This document shows, piece after piece, positions 1 to 6,441 of a stretch of 12,424 nt of DNA. The notes under the pieces were generated by a model. The model was not told where the DNA came from. It worked only from the letters and a program-made list of their open reading frames with translations, and made no database searches. Within the stretch, counting starts at the first letter, position 1, and every line of letters begins with the position of its first letter. The stretch covers positions 1 to 12,424 of the forward strand of contig JAQBVH010000029.1 of NCBI GenBank assembly GCA_027623615.1, written 5' to 3'. The position numbers were made by a program, and so were the translations under genes. The DNA comes from Planctomycetota bacterium (GTDB lineage: Bacteria; Planctomycetota; UBA1135; GCA-002686595).

Positions 1-507
1 AAATCGACCGTCGCCAACATTCTTGAGAAGAGACTCAAAGACGGCGGCGCCAAAGTTGAGATTCTCGACGGCGATGTCGTCCGCACGAACCTCTCCAAGG
101 GACTCGGTTTCAGCAAGGAAGACCGCGACACGAACATCCGCCGCATCGGCTTCGTCGCCAACCTGCTGGCCCGCAACGGGGCCTGCGCCATCACCGCCGC
201 GATCTCGCCCTACCAGGGCGTGCGTGACGAGTGCCGCGGCATGTCCGACGCTGCGTTCATCGAGGTCTTCGTCGAGGCGCCCCTCGAGGTCGTCGAAGAG
301 CGCGACACCAAGGGCCTCTACAAGAAGGCCCGCGCCGGCGAGATCAAGAACTTCACCGGCGTGAGCGACCCCTACGAGGAGCCGAAGAACGCCGAGATCA
401 CGGTCCACACCGGCAGCGAGGACATCGAGACGTCCACGAACAAGATCCTCGACTACCTGGTCGGCAAGGGCCTCGTCCCGCCGGCAACCGCCGGCGCCAA
501 CGCCTAG
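1..507 (+). CDS. cysC: Adenylylsulfate (APS) kinase domain, 5'-truncated, probably the C-terminal part of a Sat-CysC fusion
   Basis: APS kinase phosphorylates adenosine 5'-phosphosulfate with ATP to give PAPS, in the cytoplasm, as the second step of sulfate activation. The reading frame is open from base 1 and starts with KST, the end of a Walker A P-loop (GxxGxGKST), so the missing part lies upstream of the window. 168 residues are visible. They contain the family motifs [20 protein letters not shown], then [13 protein letters not shown], then [20 protein letters not shown], and end in a short Ala/Pro-rich tail. The DGDVVRT...[18 protein letters not shown] version is the one I know from bifunctional ATP sulfurylase/APS kinase proteins; stand-alone E. 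coli-type CysC carries a different version (DGDNVRHGL). I therefore infer an upstream sulfurylase domain, but it cannot be seen. The gene ends before a strong hairpin and converges with the sigma factor gene. Confidence 0.93.
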   Translation, partial: KSTVANILEKRLKDGGAKVEILDGDVVRTNLSKGLGFSKEDRDTNIRRIGFVANLLARNGACAITAAISPYQGVRDECRGMSDAAFIEVFVEAPLEVVEERDTKGLYKKARAGEIKNFTGVSDPYEEPKNAEITVHTGSEDIETSTNKILDYLVGKGLVPPATAGANA

Positions 508-547
508 TTCACGACGAGCACGGTCCATCCCCGTTCCGACGCTCAGC

Positions 548-575
548 GGGGCGCCCTCCTCCCGGAGGGCGCCCC
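548..575. terminator. Perfect 12-bp hairpin between convergent genes
   Basis: The arms GGGGCGCCCTCC and GGAGGGCGCCCC are exact reverse complements around a TCCC loop. The hairpin lies 40 bp past the cysC stop and 66 bp past the 3' end of the convergent sigma factor gene. The stem is symmetric and could stop transcription from both sides. Neither side has a U-tract, so a classical intrinsic mechanism is not certain. Confidence 0.7.
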
Positions 576-641
576 GTGTGCGTGTCCGCAGGTGCTCGAC
601 CGAGGTGCAGACGCTTCCGGGCGGCGCTCGCGCAGGCCGCA

Positions 642-1175
642 TCACTCCGAGAACAGGTGCTCGGACAACAGGGCCCGCGCTTGCTCCCAGCCGGTGCCAG
701 CCGTGCGCTCCGACATCCCGAGCGCGGCTCCGGCATCGATCTCGGTCAGCCCGTAGAAGCAGCACAGCTCGACCAGCTTCACGAGCTCGGGGTGCTCCTC
801 CTCGAGCTGTACCAGAGCGAGGTTCAAGTCCTCGACAGCCACCTGGCGCGGCTTCTCGGCCAGGGCCGGGATGAGGATCGAGCGCTCGGATCCCGCGCCT
901 CGCCGGCTCGATCGCTTCGCGCGCGTGAGGTCGATCAGCACGCGCCGGATGGTCCGTGCCGCGACCTGCTTGAAGTGACCCAGCGACTCCGGCGCGAGCT
1001 GCCCGTCGATCAGACGCATGCAGCCCTCGTGCACGTTCGCCGGCTCGGACGTCATCAGGCCGCGCGCCAGGGCATGCAGCTGCGGGTAGAGCAGGTCGTA
1101 CAGCTCGCACCGGGCGAGCGGGTCCCCCGCGGCGGACCGGTCGATCAGCTCGGGCGGCAGAGGCGTGGCCGGCAT
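642..1175 (-). CDS. ECF-type RNA polymerase sigma factor (planctomycete-expanded, TIGR02999-like)
   Basis: An alternative sigma factor that directs RNA polymerase to a subset of promoters. The 177 residues hold sigma region 2 at about 20-90, including LYDLLYPQLHALARGL, then VHEGCMRLIDGQL, then the basic helix RTIRRVLIDLTRAKRSSRR. After a linker comes region 4 at about 115-172, with LVKLVELCCFYGLTEIDAGAALGMSERTA as the helix-turn-helix and WEQARALLSEHL as the final helix. The pattern LVELxxFxGLxxxxAAxxLGxSxRT...W..AR..L is typical of the ECF family abundant in Planctomycetota. Region 2 looks slightly shortened after VHE compared with what I recall of the family. No anti-sigma gene lies nearby; many members of this group lack one. 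The ATG is preceded by TACCCT six bases upstream and by no Shine-Dalgarno. The gene diverges from fucU. The target genes are unknown. Confidence 0.88.
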   Translation of the reverse strand: MPATPLPPELIDRSAAGDPLARCELYDLLYPQLHALARGLMTSEPANVHEGCMRLIDGQLAPESLGHFKQVAARTIRRVLIDLTRAKRSSRRGAGSERSILIPALAEKPRQVAVEDLNLALVQLEEEHPELVKLVELCCFYGLTEIDAGAALGMSERTAGTGWEQARALLSEHLFSE

Positions 1176-1181
1176 GGGTTG

Positions 1182-1187
1182 AGGGTA
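1182..1187 (-). promoter_or_regulatory. Putative -10 element of the sigma factor gene, leaderless geometry
   Basis: Read on the minus strand the sequence is ctgTACCCTcaaccc-ATG. A TAnnnT hexamer ends six bases before the start codon, so transcription would begin at or beside the A of ATG. There is no purine-rich ribosome binding site in between and no recognisable -35 box. The call rests on position and on similar spacing at other genes in this window. Confidence 0.4.
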
Positions 1188-1314
1188 CAGCTACTCCGCC
1201 CGGAGCCTGCGCGCGAGCCATCGCCGCCCAACCCGATGCGCCTTCGGCCGGAGGCCCTCTGCCTCCCCCGTGCGGCTGCCTGGAACACCTCCTTCGGTGG
1301 CAAGCCCAGCGAGC

Positions 1315-1320
1315 TACACT
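1315..1320 (+). promoter_or_regulatory. Putative -10 element of fucU, leaderless geometry
   Basis: The sequence gagcTACACTcgccagc-ATG places a TAnnnT hexamer seven bases before the fucU start codon, with no Shine-Dalgarno between them. This is the arrangement expected when the transcript begins at the start codon. No -35 hexamer is recognisable 16-18 bp upstream. Confidence 0.42.
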
Positions 1321-1327
1321 CGCCAGC

Positions 1328-1777
1328 ATGCTGCGAGGAATCCACCCCGCCCTCTCGCCCGAGCTCCTGGCGACCCTCTGTCGCATGGGCCACGGCGACG
1401 AGATCGTGCTCGCCGACGCGCACTTTCCCGGGGAGAACCTCGGGCCGCCCGTGCTGCGCGCGGATGGGGTGGACATCGTGACCCTGCTCGAGGGGATCCT
1501 GCCCCTGCTCCAGCTCGACACCTACGTGGACGCGCCGATGGTCATGATGGACGCGGTGCCGGGGGAGGTGCTCGACCCGGCGGTCGAGGCCAGCTACCGC
1601 GAGGTAGCCGATCGCCTGCAGCCGGGCGTGCCAGCCGTCGGGCTCGAGGAGCGCTTCGCGTTCTACGAGCGCGCCCGGGGCGCGTTCGCGGTCGTCATGA
1701 CCGGCGATCTGGCCAAGTACGGCAACGTGATCCTCAAGAAGGGCGTCACGACCGTCACCTGGCCTTCCCGGTCTTGA
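1328..1777 (+). CDS. fucU: L-fucose mutarotase (RbsD/FucU family)
   Basis: Interconverts the alpha and beta anomers of L-fucose in the cytoplasm, supplying the form used by fucose isomerase. The 149 residues align along their whole length with the E. coli FucU pattern as I know it: [20 protein letters not shown] near the N-terminus with the conserved His22, [30 protein letters not shown], the [10 protein letters not shown] strand, [19 protein letters not shown] and the closing [12 protein letters not shown]. The last nine residues (TTVTWPSRS) extend beyond the usual end, and their codons run into a hairpin. The ATG start is fixed by the conserved N-terminus. Other fucose catabolic genes are not in the window, so its pathway partner must be elsewhere. 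Ribose-type RbsD is the alternative, but the FucU motifs fit better. Confidence 0.93.
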   Translation: MLRGIHPALSPELLATLCRMGHGDEIVLADAHFPGENLGPPVLRADGVDIVTLLEGILPLLQLDTYVDAPMVMMDAVPGEVLDPAVEASYREVADRLQPGVPAVGLEERFAFYERARGAFAVVMTGDLAKYGNVILKKGVTTVTWPSRS

Positions 1778-1812
1778 GACCGGAAGGGGGCCCCAGGAAT
1801 GCCGATTCCTGG
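1763..1812 (+). terminator. Two consecutive hairpins at the end of fucU, the first enclosing the stop codon
   Basis: Hairpin one (1763-1787) pairs ccttcccggtc with gaccggaagg, with one bulged C, around a TTGA loop; the TGA of that loop is the fucU stop codon. Hairpin two (1793-1812) pairs ccaggaat with attcctgg around a GCCG loop. No T-run follows. Together they look like a terminator or a 3'-end stabiliser. Confidence 0.5.
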
Positions 1813-1964
1813 CCCGCAGACCCATTGGTGGGCCCGAATGTAATGTAGGTGTAAGGCGGTGCGTTGCTACCTATGCCCGGTTGGCGGCTTGGCTCGATCG
1901 CTTGGAAGGCCACTCCCCGACCTGCCGCGGAGGGGCCACTTCCCACACGCCCCCGAGCCGCTCC

Positions 1965-3881
1965 ATGTTCCTCCTGCTCGCAGTTCTCTCGTCGTTCTCC
2001 GCCACGCCCCAAGAACCCGTCGAGGCCTACTGGCGCGGCACGCGGGTCACCCTGCCCTCCAACGCCGATGCGATCGCCCACGTGATCAGCGCGTTCGGGC
2101 CCGGGATCCTCGAGCCGACGGTGACCGAGGCCTCCTTCGCCGACCACACGTTCGGCCCCGGCTGGACGGACCTGGACGGTGACGGGCTGGTCGACGTCGC
2201 CTCCGTCGGTCTAGACGGCAGCTTCGCCCTGGCCCGCAACCGCGGGGACGGGGAGTTCGAGGACGTGACCGAGGCCTTCGGGATCGGCGACCTGCGGCCG
2301 GTCAGCCTGGCCGCCTTCGCCGATTACGACGCCGACGGGGATCAGGACCTGTTCCTCGGCACGCGCACCGGCGACCCGTACCTCCTGCGCCGCGGCGCGG
2401 ACGGGGTCTTCACGGAGGTGACCACGCCGGCTGGTCTGGCCGAGCTGGGACCGGTCTACCAGGCCCTGTGGGCAGACTACGACCAGGACGGTCGACCGGA
2501 TCTGTTGCTCGCGGGTGCCCAGGGCCAGGCCCTGTACGCGAACTCCTTGGGTGGCGTGTTCCAGCTGGTCAAGCTGCCCACCGGCACGCTGATGCCTCCC
2601 GGCTTCGGCGGCAACCCGGGCGCGGGCAGCTGCGGCGCGGTGAGCATCGATGACACCTCGGCCTTCGGTGGTTGTCTCGAGGCGGCTGGGCAGCCCGTCA
2701 TCGGCAAGCTCTACCCGTTGAGCTCCCACTTCAACGTCACCCCCGTCGGCTTGATCGGGATGGGCACGATCAGTCCGGTGGACAAGCTGCACGTGGTTGG
2801 TGTCGTGCGCGCGACCGGCGGCATCCGCTTCCCGGACGGCTCGCTGCAGACCTCGGCCACTGCGCAGGGTGCGCAGGGCGATGACGGCCCCCAGGGTCCG
2901 CAAGGGGACGAGGGTCCCGAGGGACCGGAGGGTCCGGAAGGCCCCCAAGGGCTCGATGGTCCTGAGGGTCCGGAGGGTCCTGCTGGTCCCCAAGGCGACC
3001 CGGGTCCCGATGGCCCGGAAGGTCCGGACGGCCCCCAGGGTCCTCAGGGGCCGACGGGTCCTCAAGGCCCCAAGGGTGACAAGGGTGACAAGGGTGACAA
3101 GGGTTTCCCGGGCAGTGAAGGCTGGGACATCACCCCGACCAAGCTCAGCGCCGACCGCTACATCGAGTGCAACAACGGCTTCTGGTCCCACGACGCGACC
3201 ATCGTCAACCTGACGATGCTCAACGGATTCACCATCCTCAACGACCTGCACATCCCGGGCACGATCCACGCGGGCAACATCGACATCGCCGGCAGCCTGA
3301 CCGTGCCGCTCAGCGTCTACTGCAAGAAGGTCTTCGCCGAGGATGCGGACGTGAACACGGTGGTCAGCGATGCGATGGACACCCTGTTCATCGACGCCGA
3401 CGTGGGCTTCTTCGACGTGCTCGTCAAGGGCTCCGGCACGTTCAAGATCGACCACCCGCTCGACCCGGAGAACAAGTACCTCTCCCACTCGTTCGTCGAG
3501 AGCCCGGACATGCTGAACGTCTACAACGGCAACGTCGTGTTCGACGGCCGCGGACAGGCGCTCGTCGAGCTGCCGAGCTACTTCGAGGCACTCAACCGTG
3601 ACTTCCGCTATCACCTCACCTGCATTGGCGGCTTCGCGCCCGTGTACGTGGCCGAGGAGGTCGCCGGCAGCCAGTTCCACGTGGCCGGCGGCGCGCCGGG
3701 CCTCAAGGTCTCGTGGCAGGTGACCGGCATTCGCCAGGATCCCTTCGCCGACCAGCACCGCGTCGTCCCCGAGCAGGACAAGCGCGGCGCGGAGCGCGGC
3801 AAGTACCTCTTCCCCGCCGCCTACGGCAAGACCGAGGAGCACGCGCTGCGCCGACTGCCGATGGAGGCCACCCAGCGCTGA
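1965..3881 (+). CDS. Secreted FG-GAP/VCBS plus collagen-like repeat protein
   Basis: A predicted exported structural or surface protein of 638 residues. The chosen ATG begins a signal peptide ([17 protein letters not shown]); the upstream in-frame ATG at 1881 would bury it. Residues about 45-200 carry three FG-GAP/VCBS-like calcium loops: DLDGDGLVD (69-77), DYDADGDQD (120-128) and DYDQDGRPD (171-179). A linker with [20 protein letters not shown] (273-292) resembles the element that precedes the stalk in bacterial tail-fibre-like proteins. Residues 302-385 are 28 uninterrupted Gly-X-Y triplets, acidic at first and ending [13 protein letters not shown]. The C-terminal 250 residues are beta-rich and include [20 protein letters not shown] and [20 protein letters not shown], a tail I have seen in secreted proteins of several phyla. 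Trimerisation through the collagen stalk is likely. The binding target is unknown. No Shine-Dalgarno is evident. Confidence 0.85.
   Translation: MFLLLAVLSSFSATPQEPVEAYWRGTRVTLPSNADAIAHVISAFGPGILEPTVTEASFADHTFGPGWTDLDGDGLVDVASVGLDGSFALARNRGDGEFEDVTEAFGIGDLRPVSLAAFADYDADGDQDLFLGTRTGDPYLLRRGADGVFTEVTTPAGLAELGPVYQALWADYDQDGRPDLLLAGAQGQALYANSLGGVFQLVKLPTGTLMPPGFGGNPGAGSCGAVSIDDTSAFGGCLEAAGQPVIGKLYPLSSHFNVTPVGLIGMGTISPVDKLHVVGVVRATGGIRFPDGSLQTSATAQGAQGDDGPQGPQGDEGPEGPEGPEGPQGLDGPEGPEGPAGPQGDPGPDGPEGPDGPQGPQGPTGPQGPKGDKGDKGDKGFPGSEGWDITPTKLSADRYIECNNGFWSHDATIVNLTMLNGFTILNDLHIPGTIHAGNIDIAGSLTVPLSVYCKKVFAEDADVNTVVSDAMDTLFIDADVGFFDVLVKGSGTFKIDHPLDPENKYLSHSFVESPDMLNVYNGNVVFDGRGQALVELPSYFEALNRDFRYHLTCIGGFAPVYVAEEVAGSQFHVAGGAPGLKVSWQVTGIRQDPFADQHRVVPEQDKRGAERGKYLFPAAYGKTEEHALRRLPMEATQR
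2868..3119 (+). repeat. Collagen-like Gly-X-Y repeat tract (28 triplets)
   Basis: An in-frame 9-bp periodicity encodes 28 consecutive Gly-X-Y triplets, with Pro common at X and Gln, Glu or Asp common at Y. Units such as ggtccggag recur with silent third-base changes. The last part holds three exact copies of GGTGACAAG (3075-3101). The tract can change length by slippage or recombination without shifting the frame. Confidence 0.9.
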
Positions 3882-3900
3882 GCGGCTGGACCGTGAGCAT

Positions 3901-3919
3901 CCCTCCGCGCGTCGGAGGG
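3901..3919 (+). terminator. Short hairpin downstream of the collagen-like gene
   Basis: CCCTCCG and CGGAGGG pair perfectly around a five-base loop (cgcgt), 19 bp after the stop codon. The stem is followed by gaaaagg, not by a T-run, so as an intrinsic terminator it is weak. Confidence 0.4.
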
Positions 3920-3951
3920 GAAAAGGAATGGCGCGCAGCGCCGCTCCAAGT

Positions 3952-3978
3952 CAGGGGGGAGGCGACGCCTTCCCCCTG
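3952..3978 (+). terminator. Strong 12-bp hairpin downstream of the collagen-like gene
   Basis: caggggggaggc (3952-3963) pairs with gccttccccctg (3967-3978) over 12 pairs, one of them G-T, around a GAC loop. It lies 70 bp past the stop codon. No U-tract follows. It is the more stable of the two hairpins in this gap and the better terminator or 3'-end candidate. Confidence 0.5.
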
Positions 3979-4173
3979 GCCAATTGGAGGGACTTCCCGC
4001 GCTCGCGAGGGCAGGAGCGCGCAAGCCCAACTGGACGCCCATTCGGCCCCGCAGCACCGCGCTCGGAGGGCAGCGACGACCCGCTTCGGCCGCGACCGCG
4101 GGCCCTTCCCCCGCTGGGTCGCCAACTCCGCTGGCGCGCGCCCGTAGCCCGAGCCAAGCCCGGATCTGCCCCG

Positions 4174-4179
4174 TATACT
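4174..4179 (+). promoter_or_regulatory. Candidate -10 box for the phosphodiesterase cluster
   Basis: TATACT matches the housekeeping -10 consensus (TATAAT) at five of six positions and stands out in GC-rich surroundings. It lies 93 bp before the 4273 start codon and would give a leader of about 85 nt. No -35 box is recognisable at 16-18 bp spacing, so this is tentative. Confidence 0.35.
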
Positions 4180-4272
4180 GTTTCGCCCCTTGATCCCCCA
4201 GGACAGGCTCAGGATGAGCCCCTTCGCGGGTCGACCAAGAGGGTCCGGCCTCCTCTCCTCCCCCAGCCCTCG

Positions 4273-6441
4273 ATGCAGAGCTCCCGACGTCCCCTGCGCC
4301 TGACCCTCGGCATGTGCCTGGCCCTGTCGCTGACCGAGCCGGCCCTGGCCTACATTGGACCGGGCGCCGGCTTCGCAGCGGCCGGCTCCTTGCTCGTGCT
4401 GCTCGGCACCTTCGCGCTGGCCTTCGGCATCATCATGCTCTGGCCGCTGAAGGTCGTGATCAAGGTCTTCTCGAGGCGCGGGAAGGGCAAGGCCAAGGTC
4501 AAGCGCGTGGTCATCGTCGGCCTCGACGGCTTCGACCCGGGCCTCGCCAAGCAGTACATGGACGAGGGCAAGATGCCCAACTTCAAGAAGCTCGCGGAGG
4601 CGGGCCACTTCTCTCCGCTCGGCACGGCGATGCCCTCGATCAGTCCGGTGGCGTGGTCGACCTTCGCGACAGGGGTCGACGCCTCACGGCACAACATCTA
4701 CGACTTCCTGACGCGCGACCCATGCTCGTACATGCCGGTCCTGTCGTCGACCGACACGCGCACCGTGCCGCGCACGCTCAACCTCGGCTTCGCCAAGGTC
4801 CCGTTCGGTCAGCGGGCGGTCTACAAGATCCTCCAGAGGAGCCAGCCCTTCTGGAAGCTGCTCGGGCAGAACCACGTGTGGTCGTCGATCCTGCGCGTGC
4901 CGATCACCTTCCCGCCGCAGAAGTTCAAGAACGGCACGCTGCTCAGCGGCATGTGCGTCCCGGACTTGCAGGGCACCCAGGGCTCGTTCTCCTTCTACTC
5001 CACCAAGGACAAGAAGGGCGCGCACATCGGCGGTCAGCAGTTTCGCGTCGTGCGCCGCGGCAACAGGATCGAGTCCGCGCTGAAGGGTCCGCCGGGCAAG
5101 GACGGGCACGCGCTGAAGTGCCCCTTCACCGTCGAGCTCGACGACGCCGCCCGCAAGGCCAAGATCACCGTCGCTTCGGTGACGGTCGAGGTCGGCTTCC
5201 AGGAGTACACCCCCTGGCTCGAGGTGCCCTTCGACGGCGTCACCGGCATCGCGCGCATCTACCTCCAGGACTGGGACGAGCGCGACGTCGGGATCTACGT
5301 CACGCCGATCAACATCGACCCGGAGTCCCCGGCGATGCCGATCAGCCACCCCTTCGTGTACTCCATCTACCTGGCGAAGATGATGGGCAAGTACGCGACC
5401 CTGGGCCTGGCGGAGGACACCTGGGCGCTGAACGAGCGGGTCATCGACGAGAAGGCCTTCCTCGACCAGGCCTGGCTCATCTTCGAGGAGCGCAAGCAGC
5501 AGCTCTGGGACGCCCTCGACAAGACCAAGCGCGGACTGGTCACGTGCGTGTTCGACACGACCGACCGCATCTCGCACATGTTCTACCGCTACCTCGATCC
5601 GGATCATCCGGCCAACGAGGGCAAGGACACCGAGAAGTTCAAGAACGTCATCCCCGAGCTCTATGCGAAGATGGACGCGTTCCTGCCGGAGATGATGGAG
5701 AAGGTCGGCATGGACGACGACACCGTCTTCATGGTCATCAGCGACCACGGCTTCTGCAACTTCACCCGCGGGGTCAACCTGAACTCGTGGTTGCGGGACG
5801 AGGGCTACCTCGTCCTCAAGGACGGCAAGAAGGTGGGCGCCGACTGGTTCATGGACGTGGACTGGGCGAAGACCCGCGCGTTCACCCTCGGCCTGACCGG
5901 CGTCTTCATCAACCGCAAGGGCCGCGAGCGCAACGGCATCGTCGAGCCTGGCGAGGAGGTGGACAAGCTGACCCTGGAGCTCAAGCGGAAGCTCGAGAAG
6001 CTGGTGGACCCGAAGACGGGCAACCCGGTGATCAACGAGTGCTTCGTGACCAAGCAGGTGCACGACGGGCCGTACGCGGACCTCGCCCCCGAGCTCCTGA
6101 TCGGCTACCACCGCGGCTTCCGCCACTCCTGGGACTGCGCCACGGGCGCGGCCTCCGAGGAGATCTTCACGGACAACACCAAGTCCTGGTCCGGCGACCA
6201 CTGCGTCGACCCGCGGCTGGTGCCCGGCTCCTTCTGGTGCAACCGCAAGGTCAACACCGAGGAACCCGCCCTGTCCGACATGGCGCCGACGGTCCTCGAC
6301 CTGTTCGGGGTCGAGATCCCCGGCTACATGCTGGGCGCGCCGCTGTTCGGTGAACGCACCAAGCGCACGCGCCGCTCAACGGACAAGCTGCCCAAGTTCC
6401 AGGTTGCCGAGAAGGCCGCCGACGAGGAGGCACAGGTCTGA
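4273..6441 (+). CDS. Membrane-anchored alkaline phosphatase superfamily protein (type I phosphodiesterase-like), copy 1
   Basis: A predicted metal-dependent phosphodiesterase or phosphohydrolase of 722 residues; substrate unknown. The start at 4273 opens a hydrophobic segment ending ALA at 24-26, then YIGPGAG, a second membrane segment (about 33-58) and a very basic stretch RRGKGKAKVKR (68-78). The catalytic domain has the two-zinc superfamily ligands in order: Asp85 in VGLDGFDPG, the likely nucleophile Ser124 in PSISPVAWSTFATG (aligned with the Thr of NPP enzymes), Asp431 and His435 in DTTDRISHMF, Asp491-His492 in ISDHGF, and His643 in SGDHCVDP. By the positive-inside rule the hairpin anchor puts this domain in the cytoplasm, unlike copy 2. 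Long inserts between Ser124 and Asp431 probably shape the substrate pocket. The stop overlaps the next ATG (TGATG). A phosphoglycerol or sugar phosphotransferase role is possible. Confidence 0.88.
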   Translation: MQSSRRPLRLTLGMCLALSLTEPALAYIGPGAGFAAAGSLLVLLGTFALAFGIIMLWPLKVVIKVFSRRGKGKAKVKRVVIVGLDGFDPGLAKQYMDEGKMPNFKKLAEAGHFSPLGTAMPSISPVAWSTFATGVDASRHNIYDFLTRDPCSYMPVLSSTDTRTVPRTLNLGFAKVPFGQRAVYKILQRSQPFWKLLGQNHVWSSILRVPITFPPQKFKNGTLLSGMCVPDLQGTQGSFSFYSTKDKKGAHIGGQQFRVVRRGNRIESALKGPPGKDGHALKCPFTVELDDAARKAKITVASVTVEVGFQEYTPWLEVPFDGVTGIARIYLQDWDERDVGIYVTPINIDPESPAMPISHPFVYSIYLAKMMGKYATLGLAEDTWALNERVIDEKAFLDQAWLIFEERKQQLWDALDKTKRGLVTCVFDTTDRISHMFYRYLDPDHPANEGKDTEKFKNVIPELYAKMDAFLPEMMEKVGMDDDTVFMVISDHGFCNFTRGVNLNSWLRDEGYLVLKDGKKVGADWFMDVDWAKTRAFTLGLTGVFINRKGRERNGIVEPGEEVDKLTLELKRKLEKLVDPKTGNPVINECFVTKQVHDGPYADLAPELLIGYHRGFRHSWDCATGAASEEIFTDNTKSWSGDHCVDPRLVPGSFWCNRKVNTEEPALSDMAPTVLDLFGVEIPGYMLGAPLFGERTKRTRRSTDKLPKFQVAEKAADEEAQV

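Larger units (their letters stand above)
1176..1327. promoter_or_regulatory. Divergent intergenic region between the sigma factor gene and fucU
   Basis: These 152 bp separate two diverging start codons and must hold both promoters unless transcripts start further inside. -10-like hexamers sit right against each start codon (minus strand at 1182-1187, plus strand at 1315-1320). I see no clear -35 box, operator dyad or small gene here. The placement allows co-regulation of the two genes, but nothing in the sequence proves it. Confidence 0.5.
3882..4272. other. 391-bp intergenic region with hairpins and one promoter-like box
   Basis: There is no convincing gene. The frame of the following CDS stays open through most of it, but the translation (rich in Pro, Arg, Ala and Ser) looks like noise, and the signal peptide starts only at 4273. 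The first 100 bp hold two hairpins suited to ending the collagen gene transcript. The end holds a -10-like TATACT at 4174-4179. I find no RNA gene or mobile element. Confidence 0.6.

Noticed and set aside
509..736. A 75-codon minus-strand open frame downstream of cysC
   Set aside because: It spans the intergenic hairpin and overlaps the sigma factor gene's 3' end in another frame. Its Arg/Pro/Ser/Cys-rich translation shows no domain.
1881..1964. Upstream ATG for the collagen-like gene
   Set aside because: It would add 28 residues before a textbook signal peptide. The ATG at 1965 fits an exported protein better.
2868..3119. A short-unit repeat array that might be CRISPR or a non-coding minisatellite
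   Set aside because: The 9-bp period is in frame, varies mainly at third bases, and encodes continuous Gly-X-Y triplets. It is a coding repeat.
3928..4272. N-terminal extension of the first phosphodiesterase back to an ATG at 3928
   Set aside because: The 115 extra residues are low-complexity Pro/Arg/Ala sequence overlapping a 12-bp hairpin, and they would place the membrane anchor internally. The ATG at 4273 gives a normal N-terminal anchor.
4684..6201. A 505-codon open frame on the minus strand
   Set aside because: It is antisense to the first phosphodiesterase, with shadow-type composition (Val, Asp, Leu, Arg, His) and no motif. The same holds for the frames at 2211-3842, 7062-8132 and 8539-9765.
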